Positions 29,954 to 38,400 of a stretch of 42,335 nt of DNA are shown here, piece by piece. This DNA is from Deltaproteobacteria bacterium (lineage in GTDB: Bacteria > Desulfobacterota > Desulfobaccia > Desulfobaccales > 0-14-0-80-60-11), in NCBI GenBank assembly GCA_016874915.1, contig VGSW01000012.1, forward strand, positions 1 to 42,335, given 5' to 3'. The translations under genes were made by a program, and so were the position numbers. Below the pieces are notes generated by a model. That model saw nothing but the letters and a program-made list of their open reading frames with translations. It had not been told where the DNA came from and did not search any database. Numbering within the stretch: position 1 is the first letter of the stretch; every line of letters begins with the position of its first letter.

Positions 29954-31453
29954 TCACATTAATTTTACGGCAGCCCACAAAATAACTCCTATGAGGACCG
30001 ACGCGGCCACACCCAGGGGAATGGTGCGCCGGAGGATGGCCCCTTCCTGGCCCAAGGCGCCGCACATGGGCGTGGCCAGGGCTATTTTAAAGGGAGAGGA
30101 AACGGACCCTAAGGAAGACCCTACGGTAAGCCCGGCGGCCAGCCAGACCGCGGACACCTGCAGTAGCTTGCCCGCCTGCACCTGCAATTCGCCAAAGAGC
30201 ATCAAAGAAGCCACCCCATAACCGGTTAAAAAAGTGCCCACCCAGCCCAGGAGCGGGACGAACAGCGGATACCAGGAACCGGTGTAAACCTTGAGGCCCG
30301 TGGCCAGCACCCAGGGGATGTTCCTGGCCGGCGTTAGGTGACCGAATCCTTCGGCATAGCCGGAGTAGGCGATTATCTGGCCCATGGCCCCCAGGAGCCC
30401 CATGGCCGTCAGCGCCCGCCACCCTTGCCTCAGGCTCACCGCCACTACCTGGCGCAACTGGACTTCAGGCCCGAACATCGCGGCAGCCACTCCAAAAGCC
30501 AGGAAAAGGTAGGGGTAGGCGGAAAAGAAGGGCGTCAGGGTGACCTGGTGCTGCGGAATTACTTTCAGATGAAGCACCAGGGTCTGGCTGGTGAGTTCCC
30601 GGAGCCACGGCACCGTGTTAACCATAAGGAGAGGGACCAAGATAATGGCAAAGGGGAGCAGGTCCCGGCGGATTTCCCGGTTCCACTGCCACCGCCGGGC
30701 CCCCAGGAGCATCAGGACCGCCATCAAGGCCAGCCCCCCAGCCATGCCCGCCAACACGACGCCCAGGGTCAGGGTGGTGACCAGAGCCACCAGGCTCACC
30801 AGCAAGCCGCTGGTCAGCATCAAGGCCAGTCCCCGCCAGTCTCCCTCCGCGGCCGGCAAAAACCGGGGGATGCAGGCGGCCATGGCCAGGGTGGCGGGCA
30901 CCGACAGCCAGGCCGACGCCGATGCCAACTCATGGGAGGGCAGTCCGGTGACCAGGGCTAACACGGTGATGATGATTCCGGCCATCTCCACGCTCATCAG
31001 GCCGGAATAGCCGATGATGGACAGGGCGGCCGCTCCCGGGGGGCTCACCCCCGCGGCCCGCAGCATGGGGGCCACCAGGGGTTCGGCAATAATGCTGGCC
31101 CCCTCTAAAAAATTGCAGGTTCCCAGGGAGATGAAACTATGCCGGTGGCCGGGATGGCGCAGGCCCGAGACGAACCAGGTGACGAGGCGCTCAATGGCCC
31201 CCGTGGCCAGGAGCAGGTTGGACAGGAGTATGCCCGCCAACACCACCAGAAGCAAAGGGAAGGTGGTCAACAGCCCGTCCAGCGCCGCCAGGAGGACCAC
31301 CCCGGCGGGAGTTTGAAAACCGAGATAGACCAGCCCTCCGGTGAACGTAACTCCCGCCAGGGAAAGCTCCAACGCCGGCCGCCGCCAACCCACCGCCAAC
31401 AAGGTCAACAGGAGCACCGGGCTCCAACTCAGGGCAAAAGCAGTGAGATCCAT
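29954..31453 (-). CDS. L-lactate permease (LctP)-like membrane transporter
   Basis: The 499-residue inner-membrane protein has about 12-13 hydrophobic helices. The segment SFISLGTCNFLEGASIIAEPLVAPMLRAAG with following PPGAAALSIIGYSGLMSVEMAG mirrors the conserved helix-loop region of LctP-family lactate/glycolate permeases, and the C-terminal VGSSLGSVSSPFKIALAT matches their last conserved block. It is shorter and more divergent than typical 530-560-residue LctP proteins, so the substrate is uncertain; a carboxylate is likely. The start at 31453 is used because the longer frame merely overlaps the thioesterase gene. Seven bases separate it from that upstream gene, implying one operon. Confidence 0.8.
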   Translation of the reverse strand: MDLTAFALSWSPVLLLTLLAVGWRRPALELSLAGVTFTGGLVYLGFQTPAGVVLLAALDGLLTTFPLLLVVLAGILLSNLLLATGAIERLVTWFVSGLRHPGHRHSFISLGTCNFLEGASIIAEPLVAPMLRAAGVSPPGAAALSIIGYSGLMSVEMAGIIITVLALVTGLPSHELASASAWLSVPATLAMAACIPRFLPAAEGDWRGLALMLTSGLLVSLVALVTTLTLGVVLAGMAGGLALMAVLMLLGARRWQWNREIRRDLLPFAIILVPLLMVNTVPWLRELTSQTLVLHLKVIPQHQVTLTPFFSAYPYLFLAFGVAAAMFGPEVQLRQVVAVSLRQGWRALTAMGLLGAMGQIIAYSGYAEGFGHLTPARNIPWVLATGLKVYTGSWYPLFVPLLGWVGTFLTGYGVASLMLFGELQVQAGKLLQVSAVWLAAGLTVGSSLGSVSSPFKIALATPMCGALGQEGAILRRTIPLGVAASVLIGVILWAAVKLM

Positions 31454-31460
31454 TCTCCCC

Positions 31461-31889
31461 TTACCCGAAGGGCAGGGGCTGGCCCTTGCGGTAGGCCAGG
31501 GCCTGGCAGGTGGCCACCAGGCCGCCCTGGGAATCGGTGACTTCGATGAAATAGGTGGCGGTGCGGCGGCCGGCGTGGAGTTCCCGGGTGGTGGCGGTAA
31601 GCCGTTCCCCCATGCGGGGGGCCGCATGGAAGGTGAGGTTCATGTTGAGGGCCACGGCCACCGCGCCGTGAGCATTCACCGCGGCCTGGAAGGCCTCGTC
31701 AATCAAGGCGAAAATCGCGGTGCCGTGGACCATCCCCAGGATATTGGCTGTCTCGGGGCCGGGGGTCATGATCACCCGGGCGTATCCCGGAGACAATTCC
31801 TCCAGTTCCAGGCCGAAATGCCGGGCAATGCCCTGGGCCGCCACCTTCTCTTTAAACTTCGCCAAAAAACTTTCCGAGACTTCCGTCAT
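31461..31889 (-). CDS. PaaI-type hotdog-fold thioesterase
   Basis: The 142-residue cytoplasmic protein has the hotdog-fold pattern of PaaI/YbgC-like acyl-CoA thioesterases: GMVHGTAIFALIDEAFQAAV with HG and the acidic residue of the active-site helix, then ALNMNLTFHAAPRMGERLTATTREL and TYFIEVTDSQGGLVATCQALAYRK. The start at 31889 (or ATG 31892) removes a poorly conserved extension reaching back to 32000. It is the first gene of a pair with the lactate-permease-like transporter, which suggests carboxylate or acyl-CoA metabolism, but the acyl substrate is unknown. Confidence 0.85.
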   Translation of the reverse strand: MTEVSESFLAKFKEKVAAQGIARHFGLELEELSPGYARVIMTPGPETANILGMVHGTAIFALIDEAFQAAVNAHGAVAVALNMNLTFHAAPRMGERLTATTRELHAGRRTATYFIEVTDSQGGLVATCQALAYRKGQPLPFG

Positions 31890-32024
31890 CATAACCCCCA
31901 GGTAATACCCTTTGCGGTTTGCGGTTAAAATAAATTCCGATTGTTGCCTTCCGGGAAGGACCTCTGGCAATCGACTGCTTCTTGCTGAAATGAAAAACAA
32001 AATAAGCTATAGCTTTCTTTCTAA

Positions 32025-32055
32025 CAGAAAACAGAAAACAGAAAACTAAAAACTG
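32025..32055. repeat. Heptamer array, unit CAGAAAA
   Basis: Three exact CAGAAAA units and one CTAAAAA in register. It lies just downstream of the LpxL-like gene's stop codon (minus strand). Confidence 0.85.
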
Positions 32056-32063
32056 TTATTAAT

Positions 32064-32930
32064 TCACAGCCCCCGGTACATATCTTCATACTGGTTTTTC
32101 CAGCGCCGGTGGAGCCATAGCCACTGTTCGGGACAGGCCCGCACCCAGGCCTCAATGACCTGGTTCTGAAGTTCCAGATGGCGCTGAATGTCGGCCTGAA
32201 GATCATCGGTTTTTTCCATGGGAATGGACGGCAGCATCACCAGCAAATGGCGGCCGTCGGGGAGGCGCCGGGCCAGGACGGGCAACACCGGGATGTCCCG
32301 GTGGCGGGCCAGCACCGCGGCCACCGGGGTGGTGCGGGCCGGCTTGCCGAAAAAGTCCACCAGCAACCCCCCCTCGGTGGTGGTGTTCTGGTCAATGACA
32401 ACAGCTACTCGGTGGTTTTGCTTTAGGTGGGCCAGGATGGCCTTCAGACCCCGCTGTTTGTCCACCATCCAGTTGCCGGTGCGTTGGCGCAAGTAGCGGG
32501 CCAGCTTACTACCCCAGGGGGAGTCCATTTCCCGGGCCACCACCGCCAAAGGCTGATACCGGAGGCTATAGCCCATGGCCGTGTATTCCCAATTGCCGGC
32601 GTGGGCGGTGATGGCAATCAGGCCCCGTCCTTGGGCCAGAGCAGCCTGTACGTGTTCCTCACCTAGGATTACCACCTTTCGTTCAATATAAGTTAAGGGG
32701 GCCACCAGCAGTTCCACCATCTCCCAGGCAAACCGGACAAAATGGCGAAACACTCCCCGGGCGATACGCTCCAGTTCGGGGTCGCGCAACTCCGGGCCGT
32801 AGGCGAAGGCCAGATTGCGCCGGGTGATCTCCCGGTGGCGCCGGTCCAGTCGATACCACAGGTCCCCCAGGGAATCGGCCAACCAGGAAAAGAGGGTTTT
32901 CGGTTTTCGGTTTTCGGTTTTCGGCATCAT
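32064..32930 (-). CDS. LpxL/HtrB-like lysophospholipid acyltransferase with repeat-encoded N-terminus
   Basis: The 288-residue protein belongs to the LpxL/LpxM family that adds acyl chains to lipid A precursors at the inner membrane. The catalytic HxxxxxE region is AITAHAGNWEYTAMG; VVIDQNTTTEGGLLVDFFGKPARTTPVAAVLA and the terminal WVRACPEQWLWLHRRWK are family blocks. The usual N-terminal membrane helix is missing: after Met-Met the first ten codons are a CCGAAAA array read as a TENRKPK-type peptide, running straight into LFSWLADSLGDLWYRL. The ATG at 32930 overlaps the TAA of the HEPN gene upstream; ATG 32927 is an alternative. The gene may be 5'-truncated or altered; function is likely but not assured. 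Confidence 0.8.
   Translation of the reverse strand: MMPKTENRKPKTLFSWLADSLGDLWYRLDRRHREITRRNLAFAYGPELRDPELERIARGVFRHFVRFAWEMVELLVAPLTYIERKVVILGEEHVQAALAQGRGLIAITAHAGNWEYTAMGYSLRYQPLAVVAREMDSPWGSKLARYLRQRTGNWMVDKQRGLKAILAHLKQNHRVAVVIDQNTTTEGGLLVDFFGKPARTTPVAAVLARHRDIPVLPVLARRLPDGRHLLVMLPSIPMEKTDDLQADIQRHLELQNQVIEAWVRACPEQWLWLHRRWKNQYEDMYRGL
32894..32924. repeat. Heptamer array, unit CGGTTTT, inside a reading frame
   Basis: Four units plus a partial copy of CGGTTTT lie immediately inside the start codon of the LpxL-like gene (minus strand) and are read as coding sequence there. Confidence 0.9.
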
Positions 32931-33907
32931 TAATCCGCAGATCGATCCCGAGGTTCGAATATGCATTGTCCTAAATACCACCATCCGGTCCTTATATAAG
33001 GCGTCTTATATTGTAAAATAGCTGGGATAAGTCGTTGATTAAGCCTTCGTAGATTAATTACTCTTAAATGGGCTTCATGGCTACCACTACTACATGGCAT
33101 TCCACCATCCCATATAGCGTTATGTATTAGTTCATTCCTTAGTCTAATAATTTGATCGACAAACGTATCATTAATAGGTATTTCAAAAATATTGCAAATT
33201 AATGTAATACGGTCTTTATGTCTAATTATTCTCTTTCTTGAATTAAAAATGCCCAGGGATTCTGCCAGGCTAAAAAGACCATCGAAAACCATATATTCAA
33301 TGACGAAACTTTCCCATTCCCAATCGTAGGATGGGGAGCGAGAATGCATATAAAGTAAATTAATAAATGATTTTCTTTCATTATCATTCCAGCTTTTCCA
33401 ATTCAAAATTGAGTATGATAAAAAATCTTCAACTGTTTCATTTTGAAAAGATATTGCATGGGTTTTTTCAATTGGGACTCTCTTGTCAAACCACCAGTCA
33501 TAGAATTGAAGTCTTGTCCCAAATAAATAAGACAATAGGTATATTATGAAGGCACCTGATTCTTTACGCAAATCGTCATCCTCTTTTTTCCCAGTTAAAA
33601 TTAATTCATGCGAAGGAGGAATTCTATGCAAATTAGCAGGTCGCTGTGTTTTTGGTATTTTCTCAATAGGCTTTAATGTAACTGGATCACATCTATATTT
33701 TGATACTAAAGGCGGATATAGGAACCCATCTTCATGTAAATATTCATCTACCCATGCTTCTGATTCTTTATAAAAAGGAAGTAAAGTAACAGTTCCTCCA
33801 TCGAACTCAATGGTATATTCATAACGCAAAAAACCAAATAAATTCTTTTGTTTTGAGGAATTAATCATATCTTCGGAATGGTTTTCCATTTTTATTCGAT
33901 CTCCCAT
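32930..33907 (-). CDS. HEPN-motif protein, possible defence or RNase gene
   Basis: The 325-residue protein is not recognised over its whole length. Near its end IIRLRNELIHNAIWDGG contains the Rx4H signature (Arg 257, His 262) of HEPN ribonuclease-type domains, and the residues before it (DRITLICNIF...DTFVDQIIRL) are helical, as in ApeA-like HEPN proteins. The N-terminal half (EFDGGTVTLLPFYKESEAWVDEY) is mixed strand and helix. The gene is clearly AT-rich against both neighbours. Its start overlaps the upstream gene by 47 bases (ATG 33907; alternative ATG 33889), and its TAA overlaps the LpxL start. It looks like a single acquired gene set between two chromosomal genes. Anti-phage RNase is the best guess. 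Confidence 0.7.
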   Translation of the reverse strand: MGDRIKMENHSEDMINSSKQKNLFGFLRYEYTIEFDGGTVTLLPFYKESEAWVDEYLHEDGFLYPPLVSKYRCDPVTLKPIEKIPKTQRPANLHRIPPSHELILTGKKEDDDLRKESGAFIIYLLSYLFGTRLQFYDWWFDKRVPIEKTHAISFQNETVEDFLSYSILNWKSWNDNERKSFINLLYMHSRSPSYDWEWESFVIEYMVFDGLFSLAESLGIFNSRKRIIRHKDRITLICNIFEIPINDTFVDQIIRLRNELIHNAIWDGGMPCSSGSHEAHLRVINLRRLNQRLIPAILQYKTPYIRTGWWYLGQCIFEPRDRSAD

Positions 33908-34580
33908 AGATATGCATGGCCTCTTCGCCCACGAAGTCGGCGATGCGGGCCAGGAGGAGGCGGGCCGCCATCTCTTTGCCCCCTTCGTACGCGGCCCTAC
34001 GGCCCCAATACCAGGGGTTGGCGTAATTATACACGGCCCAGCCCCACCGGGCCGCCCGGTCCAGGTGGTGGCGCTTGATGAACCGATAAGCCGTATGGTT
34101 TTTCAGATCCTGGTAAAGGCTGTGGTAATAAAAGACGGTCTGGATCTCCATGTCCTTGATTTTGTTGACCGGAAAGGTTTCCAGCCACCGGGCCAGCCTT
34201 TCTCCCACCCGGTTGTAGAGGGCCACCAGGTCGGCCAGGGAGGCCTTGAGTTCCGGACGCTCCTCCTCCGGATGATAAGCCTGGGCAATTTCCCGGACCA
34301 AGTCCTGGGACATGTCGCTGATCAACTTGAAGCTGAATTCGGTGTCCGGCCACAGCTTCAAGAGGTAGCGGCGGCGGTAGGCCCGGATGATCTCCAGGGC
34401 CTGTTGGTCTTCCGGCCGAACCTCGGAGAGGGGCGGGTGGAGGTCCGCCTCGAATTCCGATTCCTCCCGGAGCACTTCCTGGAGGAGTTGGCGCCGGGTC
34501 CAATACCGTACTACAGCTAAGGAGAGGACCCAGATCCCCAGGAGGGCCATGATGAGCAGGATTAGCCAGTGCCGTTCCAT
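33861..34580 (-). CDS. Membrane-anchored hypothetical protein
   Basis: The 239-residue protein has a single N-terminal membrane helix (about 5-25, WLILLIMALLGIWVLSLAVV) and a long helical cytoplasmic or periplasmic domain, with PDTEFSFKLISDMSQDLVREIAQAYHPEE and NYANPWYWGRRAAYEGGKEMAARLLLARIADFVGEEAMHIY as its most distinctive parts. No family is named. The last 10-12 codons run into AT-rich DNA belonging to the HEPN gene, so the natural C-terminus may have been replaced when that gene arrived. It lies downstream of the two glycosyltransferases on the same strand. Confidence 0.7.
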   Translation of the reverse strand: MERHWLILLIMALLGIWVLSLAVVRYWTRRQLLQEVLREESEFEADLHPPLSEVRPEDQQALEIIRAYRRRYLLKLWPDTEFSFKLISDMSQDLVREIAQAYHPEEERPELKASLADLVALYNRVGERLARWLETFPVNKIKDMEIQTVFYYHSLYQDLKNHTAYRFIKRHHLDRAARWGWAVYNYANPWYWGRRAAYEGGKEMAARLLLARIADFVGEEAMHIYGRSNKNGKPFRRYD

Positions 34581-34590
34581 GATGAATTAT

Positions 34591-34620
34591 GGTTTTCGGT
34601 TTTCTGTTTTCCGTTTACCG
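34591..34620. repeat. Degenerate heptamer array, CGGTTTT type
   Basis: Units CGGTTTT, CTGTTTT and CCGTTTA stay in 7-bp register upstream of the membrane-anchored gene's start. Confidence 0.7.
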
Positions 34621-34676
34621 TACCTGTTCGCCCTGGCCCATCGCTCAATAACTTGACCCTCGAAACTGGCAACCGC

Positions 34677-35804
34677 TCACTGCTCATTGACCACTATCTG
34701 ATAAACCTGCTCCACTGCCTGGGCCATCTGCTCCAGGGAAAAGTTCTCCATTGCCAACTGCCGCCCCTGGCGGCCTAACCGGCGGCCGTATTCCGGATCG
34801 GTTAGCAGGCAGCGCAGCGCCTTAGCCAAGGCCCGGGAGTCCCGGGGCGGTGTCAACAGCCCGGTCTTTCCGGGAAGGACCACTTCGGGGATGCCGCCCA
34901 CGTCGGTTCCCACCACCGGTTTCTCCATGGCCAGAGCCTGAAGCAGAGCCTGGGGCACTCCTTCATTGGCGTACGAGGCCAGGACCACCGCGTCCATGAG
35001 GGCCAGCCAGGGGGCCACCTCTTCTTGATAACCCGTCAGGCGCACCCAGGGGGCCAGGTTCAGCTCCGCCACCTTTTCTTCAATAATCACCCGGTAGGGG
35101 CCTTCCCCCACCACCACCAAATAGGCCGGCAGGCCCTCCCGGCGAAGTTCTTTTAAAGCCTCCAGAAGAAAAACATGCCCCTTCCAGGAGCGCAGCACTG
35201 CCACACTGCCGATAATCAAGGCGTCGGCAGGAATCTCCAGGAGGCGGCGCAGCTCGGGGTCCGGTTCCCGGGGCGCAAACTCCTCCAGGGAAATTCCCGT
35301 GGGAATGGAAAAGATGCGGTCCCGGGGTACTCCCAGGCGGTTGGCCAATTGCTCCCGGGTGTGCTCTCCGGTGGTGATAATGGCCTGGGGGGCGTGATAA
35401 AGGCGGCGGGTGGGCCAGTTGCCGTGGACCGGAGTGGAGAGGTGCCGGGTGCGCACCAGGCGGGGCCGGTTTCTCAAAGTCCGCCAGGCCAGCATCCCTA
35501 CCCATGAATCCAAAGAACTGTGGGTGTTCAGGATGTCCACCCTCCGGGTTTGGAGAAAGCGCCGCAAGGCAAGGAACGCCGTGAGATTATGCCACCCTCC
35601 GAAGCTCAGGGGAAGGATGGTAAACCCATCTTTATGGGCCCGGGGATAAAGCTGGCTCCGGGTATCGCAGGCCAAAAGCAATTGATGCCCCCGGCGGCGC
35701 ATGGCCGCGGCTTCGGCCATGATGCGCCGTTCCTGGCCGCCCCAACCCAGGGAGGACTCAGTATGTAAAATGGTGAAGGAAGGGGAAGGGTAGGGGGGGA
35801 TCAC
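34677..35804 (-). CDS. Glycosyltransferase, GT4 family
   Basis: The 375-residue GT-B enzyme has an acceptor-side GWGGQERRIMAEAAAM motif (20-35), ILNTHSSLDSW, and a donor-side IPTGISLEEFAP, IGSVAVLRSWKGHVFLLEAL, then the GT4 double-glutamate segment ASYANEGVPQALLQALAMEKPVVGTDVGGIPE (Glu-x7-type). It likely transfers a sugar in lipopolysaccharide or capsule synthesis at the inner membrane face. It begins with GTG at 35804, overlapping the TGA of the upstream glycosyltransferase by four bases, so the two are translationally coupled. It ends in a short GCTCACT/GCTCATT repeat. Confidence 0.92.
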   Translation of the reverse strand: MIPPYPSPSFTILHTESSLGWGGQERRIMAEAAAMRRRGHQLLLACDTRSQLYPRAHKDGFTILPLSFGGWHNLTAFLALRRFLQTRRVDILNTHSSLDSWVGMLAWRTLRNRPRLVRTRHLSTPVHGNWPTRRLYHAPQAIITTGEHTREQLANRLGVPRDRIFSIPTGISLEEFAPREPDPELRRLLEIPADALIIGSVAVLRSWKGHVFLLEALKELRREGLPAYLVVVGEGPYRVIIEEKVAELNLAPWVRLTGYQEEVAPWLALMDAVVLASYANEGVPQALLQALAMEKPVVGTDVGGIPEVVLPGKTGLLTPPRDSRALAKALRCLLTDPEYGRRLGRQGRQLAMENFSLEQMAQAVEQVYQIVVNEQ

Positions 35805-36931
35805 GACCGGCGGCCCTTTTCTCCCAATTCAAGATAGAGGCTCTCCAGGCGGCGGAGCATGGTCTCCTGGGAATAGCTCTCCTGGACGGTTAGCTGCGCC
35901 GCGGCTCCCAGGCGCTGCCGCAGGCCGGCCTGGCGGTAAGCCTCGAGGATGGCCGCGGCCAGGGCTGATGAGTCTCCAGTAGAAACTAGCAACCCATTGA
36001 CGCCGTCCTGGATCACTTCCGGGACCCCGCCCACCCGGGTGGCCACCACCGGCAGAGCGGCCCCCATCGCCTGGAGCAGAGCCAGAGGCAGACCTTCCCA
36101 GAGGGAAGGCAGGATAAAGAGGTCCAGGGCCCGGTAGATTAAAGCCATGTCCCGCCGGGTTCCCAGTAAATGCACGACGTCTTCCAGACCCAGGGCGGCA
36201 ACCTGGCGGCGCAGGGCTTCTTCCTGGCGGCCTTCACCCGCCAGCAACACGGTCAAATCTGGAATCTCCTGGCGCAGTTCGGGGAGGGCGGCCAATAAAA
36301 ATGTTTGGCCTTTTTGTTCCTCCAGACGGCCCACGGCGCCGATGCAGAATCCCTGCACCCCCAAGCGAGACTTGGCTTCTTCCCTGCTCCAGGGAGTTTC
36401 CAAGGCCGCCAGATTGACGCCATTGGGCAGCAAACGCAGCCGGGAGGGAGAAATCCAGTCGTAACGGCGCACGTCATCCCATACCTGGGGGCTCACCACC
36501 AGAACATAGTCGCTAGCCCGCGCCAGCAGCCAATTCCACAGCCGGCGGTGAAATTTCCGCCGGGTATAAACATTGTGCACCTCCGCCACCACCCCCCGGA
36601 GTCCCAGGCCCAGCGCGGCCAACCGGCCATAAAGGTTGGGATGATAAAGATGGGTGTGGAGGATGTGGGGGCGGGTATCCATCAGGAGGCGGCGTACTGC
36701 GGCCACCACTCGCCAGAAGGAGGTGCGATTGAGGTCCAGCCCCAGGCTGATTACCTGATGGCCTTCTGCGGCCAACTCTTCGCCCACGGGTCCCAGGGAG
36801 CCGATACAGGCCGCGGTGACCGAGAAGCGCTCCGGGTCCAGGCCCTGCACTACGGTGGCCACCACGTCTTCGGCGCCGCCCACCGGCAGGCTCACCAGCA
36901 AATGCAGGATTTTAAGACGCGGGCCAGACAA
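35801..36931 (-). CDS. Glycosyltransferase, GT4 family
   Basis: The 376-residue GT-B enzyme shows SLPVGGAEDVVATVVQGL (14-31) on the acceptor side, ILHTHLYHPNLYGRL, LLPNGVNLAALE, IGAVGRLEEQKGQTFLLAAL, and the donor-site LPSLWEGLPLALLQAMGAALPVVATRVGGVPE with the conserved Glu pair. The start codon appears to be TTG at 36931; no ATG lies near it and a purine-rich AAGGGGG is about 13 bases upstream. It is coupled by a GTGA overlap to the following glycosyltransferase. The pair, with the LpxL-like acyltransferase downstream, suggests cell-surface glycolipid assembly. Confidence 0.92.
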   Translation of the reverse strand: MSGPRLKILHLLVSLPVGGAEDVVATVVQGLDPERFSVTAACIGSLGPVGEELAAEGHQVISLGLDLNRTSFWRVVAAVRRLLMDTRPHILHTHLYHPNLYGRLAALGLGLRGVVAEVHNVYTRRKFHRRLWNWLLARASDYVLVVSPQVWDDVRRYDWISPSRLRLLPNGVNLAALETPWSREEAKSRLGVQGFCIGAVGRLEEQKGQTFLLAALPELRQEIPDLTVLLAGEGRQEEALRRQVAALGLEDVVHLLGTRRDMALIYRALDLFILPSLWEGLPLALLQAMGAALPVVATRVGGVPEVIQDGVNGLLVSTGDSSALAAAILEAYRQAGLRQRLGAAAQLTVQESYSQETMLRRLESLYLELGEKGRRS

Positions 36932-37134
36932 GTTTGCGAAATTTCCCCCTTGGACTTAGGCTAGATTATAGCAGAATCTCAGGAGAAATGGCCGGGTTTG
37001 TCCAGAGGCAGGAACCGCGGATTTAACCGCAGAGGCCCGCGGATATGCGAAGAGTGATAATTTATCTGGATTCATGGGCGTTAAGCGGCGGTTTATCTTA
37101 AATGGCCGGATAATTAATTGCCGCCTAAAGGGTG

Positions 37135-37163
37135 TTGACAGCCACCGGCATTTTTGTTAGCTT
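37135..37163 (+). promoter_or_regulatory. Probable tRNA-Ala promoter
   Basis: A perfect TTGACA (37135-37140) is followed after 17 bases by TAGCTT (37158-37163), a weak -10. Transcription would begin a few bases before the mature tRNA 5' end at 37177. Confidence 0.6.
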
Positions 37164-37176
37164 TTAACCGTAAACC

Positions 37177-37252
<76 letters not shown>

Positions 37253-37269
37253 AAATTTGATAATCATTT

Positions 37270-37312
37270 AGGCAAGTTACAGGCAGTAAACCTGAACTTG
37301 CCTTTCTATTTT
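37270..37312 (+). terminator. Terminator after tRNA-Ala
   Basis: AGGCAAGTT (37270-37278) and AACTTGCCT (37295-37303) pair with an inner CAGG/CCTG extension. The stem is followed by TTCTATTTTTT. Confidence 0.85.
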
Positions 37313-37390
37313 TTATGGGTGTGCAAACAGTGTGCATGAAATCCTTTTTAGCTAAAAACTGCACCCTGCACCCTAAACCTAACCCCTGCT

Positions 37391-38245
37391 TCAATCCCTC
37401 CGGCGCATGCCTGGTTCGCCCCAGCCCAGCTTGGTGCGCAGCACCTGAAAGTGGCTGCGGTGGGGGGATTTCACCAGCTTCAAATTGTGGGGGCAGGCCC
37501 GGACTTCAATCTTATCGCCGCATTGAAGGGGCCGTCCCACTTGGCCGTCCAGGGTCAGATACAGATCCTGGCCCTTTTCCTCAAGGGTGACCGCCACGGT
37601 GGCCGTCTCCGCCAGGATGATGGGCCGGTTGCTCAGGGTGTGGGGGCAGATGGGCAGAAGGATGATGTGCCGCAGGGTGGGATAGACTATGGGGCCGCCG
37701 GCGGACAGGGTGTAGGCCGTGGACCCGGTGGGGGTGGAGATGATGAGGCCGTCGGCCCGATAAGTGGTGAGATATTCACCGTCGATCCAGGTATTGAGCT
37801 CCGCAATGCGGGCCAGGGCGCCTTTGTTGATCACCGCGTCGTTGAGGATGTGCTCCTCCCAGAAAATCTGGCCCTCCCGAAAAAGGGAGGCGGTGAGCAT
37901 GAGGCGTTCCTCCACTTCGTACCACCCTGGCAGCAAGTGGTCTTCCAGGCACAAGTAAAGCTCGTCCAGGGAGACTTCGGTGAGGAAGCCCAGGCCGCCC
38001 ACGTTGACCCCGAGGATGGGGATGCCCAACTGGCCGTAGTGACGGGACACGCTGAGGATGGTGCCGTCGCCCCCCATGACCACGATGAGTTCGATTCCCG
38101 GGGGCAACGGGATGACCAGGGGATCGGGTTCGTTTTCCATGCTCACGGCGTCTAGGCCCCGCTCCTGAAACCAGGCTTGTAAGGCCTGGCCCGCCTCCCA
38201 GGCATCGGGTTTGTGTTTTTTAGTGATGATGGCCACCCGCTTCAC
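37391..38245 (-). CDS. nadK: NAD kinase
   Basis: The 284-residue cytoplasmic enzyme phosphorylates NAD to NADP using ATP or polyphosphate. It has GGDGTIL (Gly 58 to Leu 64), GVNVGGLGFL, EEHILNDAVINKG and SPTGSTAYTLSAGGPIV-like wording (STPTGSTAYTLSAGGP), all diagnostic of the family. The GTG at 38245 is taken as start because GGGAGG lies about eight bases upstream and VKRVAIITKK is where homologues begin; an ATG 51 bases upstream would add residues not expected in the family. It is transcribed away from the aspartate aminotransferase gene across an array-filled gap. Confidence 0.95.
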   Translation of the reverse strand: MKRVAIITKKHKPDAWEAGQALQAWFQERGLDAVSMENEPDPLVIPLPPGIELIVVMGGDGTILSVSRHYGQLGIPILGVNVGGLGFLTEVSLDELYLCLEDHLLPGWYEVEERLMLTASLFREGQIFWEEHILNDAVINKGALARIAELNTWIDGEYLTTYRADGLIISTPTGSTAYTLSAGGPIVYPTLRHIILLPICPHTLSNRPIILAETATVAVTLEEKGQDLYLTLDGQVGRPLQCGDKIEVRACPHNLKLVKSPHRSHFQVLRTKLGWGEPGMRRRD

Positions 38246-38307
38246 TGTTGGGCCCTCCCGCAGTTGACAATTATCATAATCTTGGGTATTTATCAAAGGG
38301 TTTGGGG

Positions 38308-38370
38308 ACAGTGAGCAGTAATCAGTAACCAGTAACCAGTAACCAGTAATTCGTGAGCAGTGAGCAGGTT
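38308..38370. repeat. Nine-unit heptamer array, CAGTAA type
   Basis: Nine consecutive 7-bp units, centred on CCAGTAA with GCAGTGA variants at both ends, are in perfect register. Three middle units are identical. It is roughly the inverted complement of the next array. Confidence 0.92.
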
Positions 38371-38400
38371 AGAAATATTTTGGAAAATTAGGAACTTAAA

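Noticed and set aside
31454-31627. 58-residue N-terminal extension of the lactate-permease-like protein
   Set aside because: Pro/Ala-rich out-of-frame reading of the thioesterase gene; a membrane protein start at 31453 fits better.
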